DNA of 64,000 nucleotides, taken from positions 4,712,001 to 4,776,000 of the forward strand of contig JAWZSP010000003.1 in the NCBI GenBank assembly GCA_034401135.1, written 5' to 3'. A program made the translations under genes and the position numbers. Below the pieces are notes generated by a model. That model saw only the letters and a program-made list of their open reading frames with translations, was not told the DNA's origin and did not search any database. This DNA comes from Volutella citrinella (taxonomy: Eukaryota; Ascomycota; Sordariomycetes; Hypocreales; Nectriaceae). Of this stretch, positions 24,406 through 38,147 are shown piece by piece. Position 1 is the first letter of the stretch; each line of letters opens with the position of its first letter.

Positions 24406-27400
24406 TCAGTCCACGGTGGCGAAGAAGCGAGAGGCCTCTTCCAATGCAGGGTCCTTATTACAAAAGTCCCATCCTACAATCACGGGCGCCTGGCTGCAGC
24501 AAATAATCTTGCGCGCATCGAACTGCAGTTTGAACACACGAGCAGGGGCATTCTCTGCCGCGGCAATGTGCGGGTGATGTTGGCCTCCTTGCTGCTGCTG
24601 CTGTTGTTGTTGTTGTTGTTGTCCTGGTGGTGCTTGCTGACCCGGTTGCTGCTGCTGCTGTTGCTGCTGTGGTGGTACCGGAGGAGGTGGCTGCGCAGTC
24701 CCTCGATTCCCGTTCTGTGGGCCGTTCTGAGCCTGCAGTGGAGGAGGCGGCGCACCCAGGGGTTGGGTGTTGGTCACAGCAGGCGGCTGGCCATTGGGTG
24801 GCTGAGGAGCTGGAGGTGCACTCGAGGCTGAGGGGGGGGCCGCAGAAGGGGGTGCAGAAGACACCTGGCCATTGGATAAAGGGCCAGCCGTGGCCGCCGT
24901 CGAGCTGCTGGGCCCAGGAACCGAGGCGAGATTCGAACTGGCGAGGGATGGGGCATGGTTACCTCTCTGGCTCGAGGCGGACGAGGTCAGCTGCAAAGCG
25001 ATCAGAGCATCGGTCACCGCTTTTCTCAGCTGTGCTCTGTTAAAAGGAGATGGATCCCGCTCAATGACTGTTTGCAGGTAGGTGTGGTGCGCTAGAATGA
25101 CGGGATAGATCAGGATGGCCTGCTGCAGCGCGGTCACGCCCAGAGGCACAACCTGTTCGATCAGCGCCATGTACGAAGTGGCTGTCCGGTAGCTATCGCC
25201 GTGCTGTCCTCGCAACGAAGCTGGCGTTGGGGACGCACCAGCGGTGAACTGGGAGAACGGCGATGTCGAAGGGTTGGTGGTGCTTCGAGCGGCAACCTGC
25301 GCAGGGAGCGTCAACAGCCCCCGGTCTTGAAGGGGTGCAGCAAGTTGCAGTCGTGCGGCAGCAACCTCACGCTGGACAGCAGATGCAGCCTCCTCCTGTC
25401 TCAAGTGGTGAGCAGGCTTCCAGACGCCCTCCTTGTCGCGTCTCCAGATGATGATGCTCGTGTCATAGGAGCCAGAGACAATTCGGCCATATCTGCGACC
25501 ACCTCCGCCTCCAGGCGGCACCTTGGCCCCAAATGCTTGTAGGTCCTCTGGCCGCGAGCTACCAGCATTCGCTCTCCTATTGCGGCGGCGTCTTCGCTCC
25601 TGGTCGAGGTCAATCTCACCCGCTTCAACGGCGCGGAAGTACTCGGCATCGATGGCCTTGGCTTGGGCTTCGTCCTCGGCCTTGCTGTAAGGGAGATCTC
25701 CGAAACCAGCCTGAACCGTTCTCACAAGATGCGCATGGCCACGCAGCTGGGCAACCTTAAGGCCCGTTGGTGCGTCGAAAATGCACACTTCGTAGTCGCT
25801 GCTGCCACTGACGATCCGCCGGCCGTCAAACTCGACGCACGCGATTCCTTTGTCGTGTGCGGGGATTGTTTGGGTGCAGACTTGATCCGGCCAGTTCCAG
25901 ACCTTGATGTGTCTGTCTCCTGACACGGAGACGATGGTGCGATCACGGACCTGGATGGCGTTGACGGCTGCCGTATGGCCGTCTAGACGACCAATCATGG
26001 TGAAGGCAGGCTTGACGGGAAGCTCTTGGGCCAGGTCGGGCTCGTAGCCGTATCGCTTGAGATTAATGGCGACGGAGCTAACCAACTCGTGGCCCCCATA
26101 CCCGAGGTCTCCATACCGGAGCGGGCGGCGGTTGAAAATCTTGATGGTCTTGTCCTTGGAGGACGTGACAAGGATGCGCTTGTCGAAACGAACATTGAGA
26201 ACAGACTCGCGGTGGGCAGTAGTCAGCATCTGTTTCAGCTCTCCTGTCGAGAACTTCCAGATGAAAACATTAGAGTCGCTACTGCCCGAAACCAAGAGGT
26301 CCTCATCCGGGTGAGCGTCAAACTGGAGACATAGGACGGATCCCGTATGGCCTTCAAGCGGGGGTCGAACCAGGCGGCGGGTATGAATGTCCCAAATCCG
26401 CATGGACTGGTCCCGGCTGCCGCTCACCAAGTAGTTTGTATCAAACTGGACAGTGTAAACACATTCCTGGTGACCCTCCTCTGGGTAGCTTGGGTGGGGA
26501 AACTGAAAGGTCGTATACTTGGCAAGTTCCCAGTTTGATTCCAGCTTTCGTCGCATCCGGTAGAGATATCTCCAGTTGATTCGATACCGCGAGTTGGTGA
26601 CATCCCATTCCCAGAGTGGCGAGGGAGACATGGTAGACGCTGCTTCTGGTGTAGGTATCGGAGAGGCCGCGTCGGTGAAGTCTGCATCACTGCCAGGCTC
26701 CTTGCGTTTTCCTCTCGAAGTGCTACGCTCGACAGATTTGCCCTTGGTGCCAAACAAGTCATATTCCATCTCGCCAAAAGGAATGACGGTGGGTTTCGCA
26801 GTCGTGAAGGACGACGATGGGCTGCCAAAAATGCTTTGACCGGGCTGGCTGTCGGAGAAGCTTGTCGTGCGGTCGCTGTCCGTCATTTCCAGATCTTCGT
26901 CCTCGTTCAGGATGGCACGAATCTTAGTCGGGTGCGCATCATGGAACGATTGCATCCGGTGCAAGTGGTGGATAGAGTGGTCCAGGCCCTTGTTGACCCT
27001 GGCTTCGCATGCCTCGATCTCGCTATGGATGGCTTTCCATCCTTCGAGATGATATAGCCGCTCCCACAACTTGCGATCCAGCGCCAGTTCATACCATGCC
27101 CGGCACGTCTGTGTCACGCTCACCAGAGACACAGGATCCAGGAAACTAAGAATCTTAAGGCAGATTTCGGCGGGGAGGTACTGGATGAAGTCGATGTAAA
27201 GCCTCGGGTTCAGGCGCTGGACGATCTCGGCGATGACGGAGGTTGGAAGGGCGTCGAGCAGCGCCATGGTCAATTCTACACAAGACATTAGCTTCAGGTC
27301 AAAAGCTATGTTGCGAAGCGGTCAACACTCACCCGTCCGTGCCTGCAGAGGGAGAAGGGCGGCGTTGTTCACGAGCCATGCCCGCAGGTCCGCGGGTCTC

Positions 27401-27528
27401 GAAGCTGCGATGGCGGCGGAGAGGTCCTCGTGGACTGTGGGGTTCAAAGGATCTTCCGAGTATCCTTCATCGGGCTGATGAGCGGGCGAGAAGGGGTCCA
27501 TGGGAGAGAAACACTCCCTTTTGGACAT
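24406..27528 (-). CDS. fwd-1: F-box/WD40 SCF ubiquitin-ligase receptor, FWD-1/beta-TrCP type
   Basis: Exons 27528-27333 and 27275-24406 (minus), 1,021 aa. The 57-nt intron has donor GTGAGT and branch GCTAAT. The N-terminal region to about 98 includes DLRAWLVNNAALLP. The F-box is at about 99-145 (YLPAEICLKILSFLDPVSL ... WERLYHLEGW). A Ser/Thr-rich linker is followed by a seven-bladed-type WD40 propeller at about 333-700, with repeated LVSGSRDQSMRIWD, LVSGSSDSNVFIWK, LVTSSKDKTIKIFN, IVSVSGDRHIKVWN, IVSGSSDYEVCIF and IVSGSYDTSIIIW. The tail is Ala/Pro-rich with a poly-Gln tract, then a conserved-looking end (VFKLQFDARKIICC). In Neurospora FWD-1 recruits phosphorylated FRQ to SCF for degradation (family knowledge). 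The near-1,000-residue length, propeller layout and tail match that protein. The orthology is inference; the F-box/WD40 call is firm. Confidence 0.88.
24589..24673 (-). repeat. Poly-glutamine-encoding CAG/CAA tracts
   Basis: Two runs of CAG and CAA codons (24589-24622 and 24644-24673, read on the minus strand), separated by a Pro/Gly-rich segment. They lie inside the C-terminal tail of the F-box/WD40 gene and keep its frame. Such tracts vary in length between strains (family knowledge). Confidence 0.85.
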
Positions 27529-30500
27529 GATGACGACGGTGGGACTGCAGCCCTCGACGGTGGGAACCGAGGCCAGCCAGATCAATGAGGGTCGGTCTGG
27601 ACAGACGTTGACAGGGGCCCGCTATGCGAGGTTGCGTTGCGAGCGACGGTTCGTCCCCAGAGGCGACTGCAATGCAACGGCGTGTTTGGAAGTGGTCGAG
27701 CCGGGCAGGGCCGGAAGAAGCAGACAGTGGCTCGGGCACACGAGGAGAGGCGCAGGCGGAGTAGCAAACGAAGCGTCGCGCGACCGGAGCAACCAACACG
27801 GGGCGGGAAGGGCCTTGCCCAGGTGGGCAATGTAGGTGGTTCCGCAGACAGACGCACGTTTGCGGAGTTATGTCAAGATTGTATGTTGATAGCCACCGGC
27901 AGGGCCGTTGTCGTGGTTGTCGTCGAGTTGTTTGTTGTTGTGGGAGAAAGTCGTGATGACGAACGAGCTATGTTTGGGCTGAGGCCAGTCCGCTCCTGGT
28001 CTGGCGGCTCTGGTTTGGGGAGCCAAGGCTCTGTCAGTCTAGGCTGGGCCTGTCTCGGCTTTGACCCTTCTTGCCATCGCTGCCTGGTTTGGCGGACCGA
28101 GCGTGGCCACTCAGAAGCAGCGGAACCAGACGCCCGCGAGCCGGTCGAGCAACGGCTTGCCATGCCCGGCTGGGCCTACCAGGGCCAACTAGGGGCCGGA
28201 TAGGCCCCTGTTTTAGTGGAGGAGCCCTGTGGGAGATCCCGGGGCGGGGTGCTGCAGCCTGCAGCCCTCGGCGGCTAGGGGCTTTAACGAGCGACGGGAG
28301 CGTGTTCAGGACTTAAGGTAGGCTATTGCGGCGGGCCGTACCACCCCAACCTTTCCTAAGCCGGGACCACACATGGGAAGCATCACATGCAGTGGCCGCC
28401 CCAGCTCAACTCTAGGGTGGCCACGAGATTTGAAGATGCATATGGGCGCAGGCGACTTGGCCATCCCGCCGTCAGCGACCCATCGTCTCTTGTTCCAAAG
28501 TTCCCAAAAGGATAAATTCTCAAGTTCCTAAATTTCGAAATTCCTTAATCATCCTATTTTCTAGGCAGGGCTCGCGGAGATCCTCATTTTGCAAGGGCGG
28601 CCTTCATAGAAACCAAATTGTTCCTTACGGCGCTACGAATGTAAAGGCGCCAGAAAGTTAAATTATCAAACGACAAATGCCTTGGGTCACTTTGTCGGCA
28701 TCATATCGTGACCGCCCTTTAGATACTGGTTTCGTTATTTGAGGCCGGGGACAACCCAGTCACAGAACCTTCAATTACATCGAGCTCATCCCCAGTGCTG
28801 ACGTCAATTGCGGATGATGGCTCGTTTAAACCGGCAATTTCCTGCATTACATACGTGTATATCCTGCTTCACAATCCTGATCTGTAAAAGCCAGCCGGCT
28901 CATTACTATGAAATCTTGTCCAATTCGTACCCGACCCTGCCATCTTGCGGATGCGATATACTCGAGGGTGTAAACATGCCCAGGTTTTAGCAACACTTCA
29001 AATTTCTTGGGCCTGCTGCATTCCCTCTACCGCGAGGAGACACTGAAGACATAGAGCTGGGTGAAAGTGGCGGGCCCGAAGAAGATGTAACAAAAAAAAA
29101 CGTAAAACCTGGCCGAACAGAGTGAAAGGTATCTGAATTCTTTATTATTTCCAGATCCACGTCGGCTTGAAGCAAAGGCTCTATAGGATCTGCATTGGGT
29201 TTGGAGTCAATACCATAGTGCAGTTGCCCTAACGCATGCTCTGTCACTCTGAGTCGTTTTGCGCAATTGCCTGGGGATGATTGCTGTGTACAGACAGAGT
29301 CCAACCCTATTCAATACCATGAGGGTTGGTGTGCGATGCAAAGTCAAGTAGTGAGTTGGAATACATATAACTGGCTGCAGAGAAGTATTGAACTGACTTG
29401 AAGTTGAAAGGGCGGGACAGCAAAGGCCTACTTTGATAGCACAGTGAAGGCTTGAGATAGATTGAAGGTTCAGCAGCTGGGTAGTTTCTTAGGCGGATGG
29501 GAGAATTTATCTGATGAGAACAGGATTTGCGCTGATCAGGGCGATAATCTTGTGAAAATAAACTTGAAAACGATCCTTGATTGCCTGACTACAAAATATG
29601 TGTACATGCATACATTGAGGTGTAGCCATTGACGGCTGCCCAAACGTCCGGTGGAAACTACAGTATTACCCTGGTGATACCTGGACTTCTATTTTGCTTG
29701 CCATGTAAAGTTGCTTCTTTTAAACTTTATTTGTACTATTATCTGATGAAATTCGAGTCCTGTTGCATGTTATGTTTACGTTGCTTGTATTTGATGCAAA
29801 CATCTATCGCCTAGTGCATTCAGTCGTTGGGACGCAGAACAACGAAACTGCAAGCAGATGGGGTCGCCGAGACAACAACAACACCGGCACCGCCAATCGG
29901 CATCGCCAATAGAGGCACAGAACAAGACCAAAGCGAGGAAAAGCCTACGTGCTTGGAAACCTATGTAAAAAGTCAAAGAAGAAATTCGTTCTGTCCTCAA
30001 TCGCGTCTGCCAACCCGACAGTTCCCGTTGCTTGCACACCTGTGGTACTCTTTCTGCCACGCCACGACCGCCAAGCAGAACCCAGGGAACTGGCACAAGT
30101 CCTGAAGCCAGCTCTAGTGATGACATGGCGGTTGCTTCCCCGAGGCGCAGCATCTTGCGTACATTTATCTTACACCGCGCTTCGAAACCACATAAGTACA
30201 TGTACCTACGGTAATTAATTGACCCTAGGTCTCTGCGGAACGCGCTTCGTAACACTCGGAAGAAATGGCTTGATTTGTCAAGCACATAGGCGAAGGATCA
30301 AGAACTCTGATAGATGAAAACCGGAAAGGAACAAATAGGAATGTGGCATGACACGCCACTAGTAAGCCGCAGCCTGCCATCTTGCCGAGCCCCATCCTAC
30401 AATCTATATCACCGACCCCACTAGGGCCGACCATGGGGTTGATTGTGAACGGGATTCCAAGGTGGCATGTATTGCGACGCTCATGGGCAGACACAATTCC

Positions 30501-33500
30501 ATTAATAGTGCATCTTCTAAGCCTGGCAGACAACCTCGAAGCCGAGACACCCGCTATGAGCTGTGATGCCAGCTCCGCGGAAGTATCTTTTGAAGTTGCT
30601 GAGTGGCGATGTGGGCAACTTGCCTCATGGATCAAATACCACCCCATGGAGCCGGCAGTTGATGATGGCAAAGCACTAGCAGGGACAAGATGACCGGCGT
30701 GCCGAGATCTGAGAAGGCAGCTCCCGCTGAGCCCCGTCCCGCTCCCGCCCCCGGCTTGGTGCTGACGTGGTGACACGGGTTGACCGAGAAGGGCTCTGGG
30801 ATATGGTGCCTTGCCGCCCATCTCACCCTTACGACATCAATACAACCTGACACGGTGTCGAGAGATGACGAACTGGGACGAGGCTCGACAGGCTGAGCTG
30901 AACTGACCCGTGTGGGCCTTCCGTCGGTCAAAGGCACGCACGGCGCACACTCGCTGGGCTTGCGGCGACGAGTCCCGCAACGGGATGCGGCATGCCGCAT
31001 CTCGGCAAGGACGAATACGAAGTCGTCCTCGGCAGGCGGCGGCGGGCGCGCTGAATGCTGCAGTTGGTCGCACAGCGTCGCTACGGCCCAGTCTCCGCCG
31101 GGCCATGGAGATAACTCACTGGCCACAGCTGCACACGAGGGCAGGGACGCCGTCGTAGGAGCAGCACTGTACCTACATGATGCGATGCACGAGCTAAAAA
31201 AGCGACGGGGCTCTGCTGCACCCAGGGACCGTATCGCCGTTGGTGCTGTGGTACAGACCGGTCTGGAAGTGTGTGCGCGCTCTGGTTGGGCTACCATGAT
31301 CCTATCGTGACACACGCCGGATTGGGCATGGCCTTGGCTGGCTGGGGCGAGACGAGTCTGAGGGCGAAGAGGCCCGAAATGGGCTTGTGCTTTCGAGGTC
31401 TCGTGGCCTTTGACCACAGATGGCGCATCCGAGTGTGCATCGCAGGGCGGTGGCGTCGATGGATTGGGGCTGGGAGCCGTGGGCGGCATTATGGCATCAC
31501 CTGAAGCGGGCTGCGGGAGGCGCTGTCGGCGACGAGGTGGGCCGTCACCGACTCTTCCGCAGCCATCTTCAGGTCGTCACCGTCTGCACGGCAGGGCCAG
31601 CTGAGGCGGGCCGTGTTTCTCGTGCTGCTTCGTGTTCCTGCGTGGTAATGAGCTGGATGTTGTTGGTCATTGTGGGGGAGAGTGCAGCAAGATATGCATG
31701 GCCGTTGACCAAACATCCTTACCCTCGGAACTGACCAACAAATGAATTCTCGCGCCGGCCTTGATAGCCGAGCTGCAACCGGGGACTCGAGCAATTGAAT
31801 GATGCTACGAGAAGCCAAAGTACCTGCAGTCTGGTCGTACTGAAGTTCCCTGGGTACCGAGAAGTTGAATGCAACATTGAACTTGTGGTATGCGGGTGGG
31901 ATGCTTGGTGTCAGCACTTTCATCGGACTGAAGAATCCAGTGTGGGATTGGACTACGAGTTTGAGCTTTGCTTATGGGCTACCGCAATGGTATGAACAGC
32001 TCTGTAACCAATCTACGACTGTGACCTTGCGTTTCCACGCCTGGAGTACTTTTCTTCGCCTGGCTATTCTAACGATCAGACCAAATTCGCCCTAGCAATG
32101 AAGTAACTGCGAATAGTATCTGCAGAACTACCACCTCTGTGAACGTCTGCTTGGGATTCACTTCAACTACTATCCCGTAACATACGAATGGGATCTGATT
32201 CAAAGCTATGGAGCAGGAAGCCGTGACGGGTGCCAACCAACACAATGACGGTCGAGATGAGACCAAACAAAGTGAACACGAAGATACTCTTCGTTCATTT
32301 CATCGATATAGCCGTTGATGGATTAGATGTGAGCTTGGGGGTCTCAGGGCATCATGCAAGTCTCAACTTGGTTCAATCTGAGTCAGTGGTATCATCGACC
32401 ATGCCATCCAAGCAACTTCCCGATCTGGAAACCAACACCTAAGAATCGCTCTAACCCAATATTGAATCTTTGGGATAACAGAAACAGTAGCTGCTACAGT
32501 GCAACCCAACCCGCTTCTGGGCGAGGGTCAGATGAGATACCATATGCGGAAGCCGGCTTCTGGCGCTCGCTCCTTACACCGTCACAGGTGGCGTTCGCCT
32601 TTCTTTGCATTGATAGACAGTTCTCGATCTACCAGACGCCACGGCTCAACGTGCAACGATCCCCCCCGCTACGCCATTTTGGTAAGGCATTGCGAGTCGA
32701 CTGAGATATGGTTTGGGTTCACGGTCTTGTGGCACTCGCTGCGCATCTCTGGTCCCCATGACTGAGCCGCCACCACGCCCGTGCAACAGGACACATTAAT
32801 TACCTTGTAATCTACTGTGGACGAGGCGGACGCAGGGGCAAACGAAGGTGAACGGGACAGGACTCTGCTGACGTCTTCCGTCCTGGTATCCTCGATTCGA
32901 TTCGTGCGGCGCAACAGCACGAGTCATCGGCATCCTCGCACGGAAAGCCCGTGCCAGCGGGTGCGCACCATCCTGACGCATGGGGCCGACCAGAGTGTTT
33001 CAACTCGTCGCGACCCCCGCTTCGGTCGCCGCGTGGAATTCTGTTGATGCTCGAGGCGGGGTAGTAAGTCAGTCAAGTCCCCGGGAGCGCGATCCCGACG
33101 CGAGTGTGCAGGCGGACGGACGGTCGTCGTTAGTCGTATCCTGACCCTAATGCCAGATAAAGGAGGAGAGGGCCCTGCCGCACATGGCGCAGGTGCAGAG
33201 CGAGCTACTGGCCGTACAGGAGGCGAGGTGCCACTGACAATGCGCGAGTAGAAGTCTAGAAGTGCACCAACGGCAACGGCGCCAGTCTTTTCACAAGCCA
33301 ACACTGCACCGAATCTTCCACGCGGGCTTCTTTTGGGTGGGAAATGATGTCAGGGCGGCCGGCGAGGCTCTAGTGCCATGCGCTGCGCTCAAGCCTCTGG
33401 TTCTGCGCCCGCAGCATTCGCGGGGTTGTGAGCAATAGTGCGCAGTAGACGACAGCCCCGAGGAACGCCAGCTCCAGCCGTGGGAGCATGTAATTAGTTG

Positions 33501-36500
33501 GGAATGCCTGTGATGGTGATTAGCTGGACTTGAGTTGATGGCACGAGGGAGACGAACCCTTGGCTGGTGTGTGCCGCCCTAATGTGCGTGCAGGTCAGCC
33601 AGCCTGTGTTGCTGCTGAACAGACGAGGCGTGGGCATGGAATGGGTCGATTGCTGGCCCCTCGCCTCGGGACCGTGTCGGGCGTCTGCTCTCATGACCTG
33701 CTGGCGCAGCCTGTCATGAGCGATGATCGACGGCGCAGGACTCAGAATGCCGCTCCAGCCAGGTCCAGCGCCCATGATTGGGCATCTCCACGGCTTAACC
33801 GCCCCGAATGCGTCGCAAAGCTCCACGACGGCGCCAGCCCTCGGGACGGCACCTGGGGATGCTGTCCAATCCTGCCGTGCGCGATACCTTCTCCCCAGGA
33901 CAGCGATTTCCTGCGTCGACGGGCACTGTGCTCTGTAGATCGACGGGAAGTGCATGAATGCCCGCGGACCCGTGCGTGCGCGCCGAGGGATCGTGATGGG
34001 ATGGGTGCTCAAACTCAAGATAATGCCTGTCACCGTACCACCATCTACACACTGGTCTAGTATCAACCACGGCACGCATCCGCGGAGCGTGTAAGGAGCG
34101 GGTGGATGGGACAGAGATCAGCGCGGAGCGGACGGGTCGCATTCAGGGGTTACCCGTGTCCGGCGCAGCATAGTCTGAACATGTAGGTTGTGCCGTGGCA
34201 CTACCGGACATCTCATCGAAGCATTGGATCAGACCCCTCGCTAGCCCGCCGACGGCCTTGGACCTGTGTCGTGAGTGCCTCGATCCAGGTGATTGAGGGC
34301 CGGGATAGCGGGTCTGGGCCTACGCGCCATGCGGGACCAGGTGGTGACTCCCACGAGGCAGGTATCTGACGGGACGAAAGGATTGATGGACTTGTTTCTC
34401 CATATGGAGCGAGCAGGAGATGCTGCGCTCAAGGACGGGATGGAGCTGCTCGGATGGAGCGTGCTGAGACGTGGATTCCCACCAACACTGGCCACCACCA
34501 TGTCGAGTCAGAAACGAGGGGGCAAGGGTCCCCAAGCCATGCCCCATACAGATGCTACAAACTGTTACTGTATGCTACGGCTACTTAGTTATGCTATGCA
34601 GCGTGACCCAGTCTGTAACCCATGATAGCAGCATGACATGGGTGGGTTTACATGCTGGACCGCTAGTTTGTACTTCATCAAGGCTAGGACTTGGGTCGAG
34701 CGTCGCAGGCTCAGCAGTCAGGCTTGGGCTGAGCACTGACACTGACAAAAATCCAGGTAATCATCCATCAATCATCCAGGGGAGAGCTATCCGTCAAGAC
34801 CAAGTATACGGTACAGTGATGTTTGTGTCGTCCGTGGAACTGACTGACTGAGGGACTGAGGGACTGAGGTATGGAGGCATGAATGGGGCCAGTGACGCAT
34901 CGCACACATGACCGAATTTCTGTCAGTCCACGTCTTCTTACATCAAACAAAAGGAAATAGCAAAGCAGGCGGGCAGGCAGAGGGGTCAAAAATAAAAGTA
35001 AAAAGACGAGAACTCTGTTGGCTGCGCTTGTCGGGATTGGGAACAAAAAGGAAGTAATCTGCCAATTACCCATCTGCGAAGTAGCATTACGATATCACTC
35101 GCCCAGCCAAGGAGGTACGTACCGGAGAAAAACGACCGTTGGACATGCAGTCTGGTCGCCATTGACAGGGGATCTGTGCTGGCAAGAAGCGAGAAAAGCA
35201 AAAACAGAAACAGCAGCCTGTCGGTTCTCCCCGATGTAAGTTTGCTTGCCCTGTCTGACCATCACCTGTTGTCTGTCGTCGTTTGGGTGTGGTGGTGTAA
35301 TCGCACCGCACACTACCGGGTCCGCCAAGGGGGGGCGAGAGAAAAAAGCCGCCACCTCCTTTGAGGGGGGCGATATCCAAACGCAGTAGGCTTCTAGTAG
35401 AATTTTAGGAAGCCGACTAATGCAGATGTTTGTTGGTCGCGAGTGGTGAGATGGCCCTCGGTCAACGAGCTAGGAGTTTTCCGTTCGTAGGGCCCATGAC
35501 GAATACTCGCGCGCGGGCACACACACATATACACACAGCTGAAAATGAGGAGAGCGAGCGGTATCTGAGGTCGACGACGGGGGTGCTGGCACTGGGTCGG
35601 AGAATAGGAGAATGAGAAACGTTGGCGTTTTGCCTGTTCTTGTCAATGATTGTCGTGACCGGGGACCTGGTAGGCTGCTGGGGCTTGGCCGGGCAGGGTA
35701 CGAAGTTTGGTGCAATGCTTGAACATGAACAGCTCGAGAGTCGTTGCCGAAGATTCACTCACACACTCACTCACGCACACACACTCGCACACAGTGACAC
35801 ACTCATCCCAAACACGCTTCGCAGGGCTCAAGGGGGGTGGTCGATGGGCTAGGCTGGTTGGAGCAAAGTGTGGGCTCGGGCTAATTTGATACAGACGCTG
35901 CCCATTATGGATGGGATGGATGGGTATGGGCGGACCGTGCAGAATGGGGAGCGAATGTACTTACTCTACACATGGACATGGAAGGCGAAGACGGATCCCC
36001 CGAGTTCAACAAGGATGGGGCTCATCAGTGTCAATGTCAATGTCAATGCCCAAGAGTGCACGCCTGACGGTCTTCTGCTCCGATCATGCACGCACTGTGC
36101 GACCCCTCTCCATCTCCTCGCTGGTGTTTGCTCCCCCCTCCCCAATCATCGAATCTGGCAGACAGCTGTGCGGGCCGCGGCTGGTTGGCAAGCTCGGAGC
36201 CTTGAAACGGGAGGCCGCAGCTGGCGGCTAATAAGGATAGAGTGCTTGCGTCGAGTGTGTGAGTTGTTGTTGGCGCAAGTTTTAGTGGGTGCGTCGGCTT
36301 GTGGTGTGCCAGTTGTGCGTCGCCAATGGCGTTGCGTTGCATTGCCGGACCGACATCAATCGACGTCTCGCACGCGGCGTGTGCAGCTTGCCCTGCTGAG
36401 CTGCTGCTAGTGGTGGGCGGCAGGCCGAAGCTGTGTGCACTGGCATCCCATTCATGGACCATCCCTCCCATCCCATCCTGTGCAGCACCAGTGCGCGCAG

Positions 36501-38147
36501 GTTCTGGGCGCACTAAGCCTGTGGGAGGAAAGGGAACAGGAGAAGCGCGTAATACCGTACGACCCGACTCCAGCTCCTGGGAACAGCGGCGTGCCGTGGA
36601 CAAACAGCCATATGGAACCCCATCCCATCATCCCAGGGGTCTGGATGTGGATGTGGGCGGATGACAGCCCGAGTGCCTACGGCGAGGGCTAGAGCGCTCC
36701 TACGCAGCTATAGGTACCCTCTACAATCCGTCCTGCTTTGGTCGTGACAACCAGTCCCTCGCCTCCTCTTGCTTTTCCTTTCTTCTCCGTCTTTGGCCCT
36801 TGGCACTCTCCGTCTTCGTCCCTTTCACCGTTTCCCTTTCGTGAAAAGCCTGGTGTGGCCTATTCTCCGCTTCCTCCCATCACCCGCCCGTTCTTGTTAT
36901 CGCAGCTTCGTGCCACCCACTATACTACTAGGAGCACTAGCAGGAGGACGACCACTAATATTGGGCTTGCCCGTATAACGCCGCACCGCACGCGCCCACA
37001 GGCTGTCCGCCATCCTTTATCCCGCCCAGCCCTGGCCGTTGCCGCCCCTCGCCCAGCGAATAGTCGCCCGATCCCACGTGTTCTGCACGCCGTACCCAGT
37101 ACAGTGCTTGCACCCGCCCACCCCGGTTGGTTCGCCCATCGGCGCCTTGCTCTGCCCGCCATTCCCCCCAAGCGCCCGGGCCACCTCACCCACCTTAAGG
37201 TACCTCTACCAACTGCTCTACCACCGCCTCCCAACTGGGACCGCTTGTCCAATCTTCCGCCCATTCTTCACCCCTCAAGCCTTGCCTGGGCCGGCCCAGT
37301 GCGAAGAGGGAAGTGCCAGCCTCCCCACTCTCACTCCCGGCGCCCGCCCGCGCGCGCCTCTCCTTTAGCCCTCCAGTGCCCACCCGCCTGTGACTGCTGG
37401 CTGAGGAGGAGTGCTGCCATTCCTGCTGCCGCCACTGCTACTAGTACTACACTACTCCTCTCCCTCCCTCTTGGTCTCCGTCTACGGCCTCAACCTCTAT
37501 ACCGCAACCCGGCCCTCGACCTTCACCTCTCGTCGTGCCCTCTATCCGCCTGCAGCGCCGACCCTCTCTGACCTTCGGACTCGTTCGCCTGTGCACCGGC
37601 TTCCTGCTGCTCCGCACCCCCCTGCAGCGTCGACGATTTGCGGTCTCCCTCGCTACTCCACCGCCCGACCACCGCCAAACGTTCGACATCGCCTATCCTA
37701 CTCGTGCTCCCTCCCGCTGCCTAACTAGAGAGCCACGACCGAGACCAGCAGCAAATACACTACAGGCGACGACTCTGGCGACACCCTCGCTCTCGCCCAA
37801 TCCATCCTGCCGCCCATCACCCCGCGATCTCGCTTCCGCAGAGGCGCTGCCCCCGTGACCCGCTGCCGCGACTGAGTGTCCGATTCTCCCCCCCAGACTC
37901 AGCGTCGCGGTTCGGTTCACCGCCGAATGACGTCGGACTCGGACGGGTATCAACACCCTACGGACTCTGAGTAATTCCCTGTCGCATACCATCGCCCCGG
38001 CCGTCTTGTCCCTCGTCTGCCACGAGCGATCGACCCGTCTCTTTGTCTCTCCTCACCGCTACGAGCTCCCAGCCGCCTCCTTAGCCGCTGTCTGTCCGAC
38101 TGCTCGCTCTGTTCGCTCCACCGCCCCGACGCATGGAGTAGAAGGCG
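27529..38147. other. 10.6-kb stretch without a supported gene
   Basis: Separates the start codons of the divergent F-box gene and cdc24. The first 700 bp is GC-rich and promoter-like. About 28490-30300 is AT-richer, with words such as AAGTTCC repeated near 28495-28550. The middle is mixed, with CACA-rich simple sequence at about 35755-35815 and TCAATG triplication at 36031-36048. From about 36720 the + strand is strongly pyrimidine-rich up to the cdc24 ATG, which I read as promoter plus a long 5' leader. Open frames up to 285 codons occur (30632-31489 minus; 36738-37571 plus) but show only biased composition. Confidence 0.55.

Noticed and set aside
30632..31489. 285-codon minus frame in the second desert
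   Set aside because: Biased composition, overlapping opposite-strand frames, no recognisable domain.
36738..37571. 277-codon Pro/Ser/Arg-rich plus frame before cdc24
   Set aside because: Arises from pyrimidine-rich leader sequence; no ordered segment or domain, and several frames are open together.
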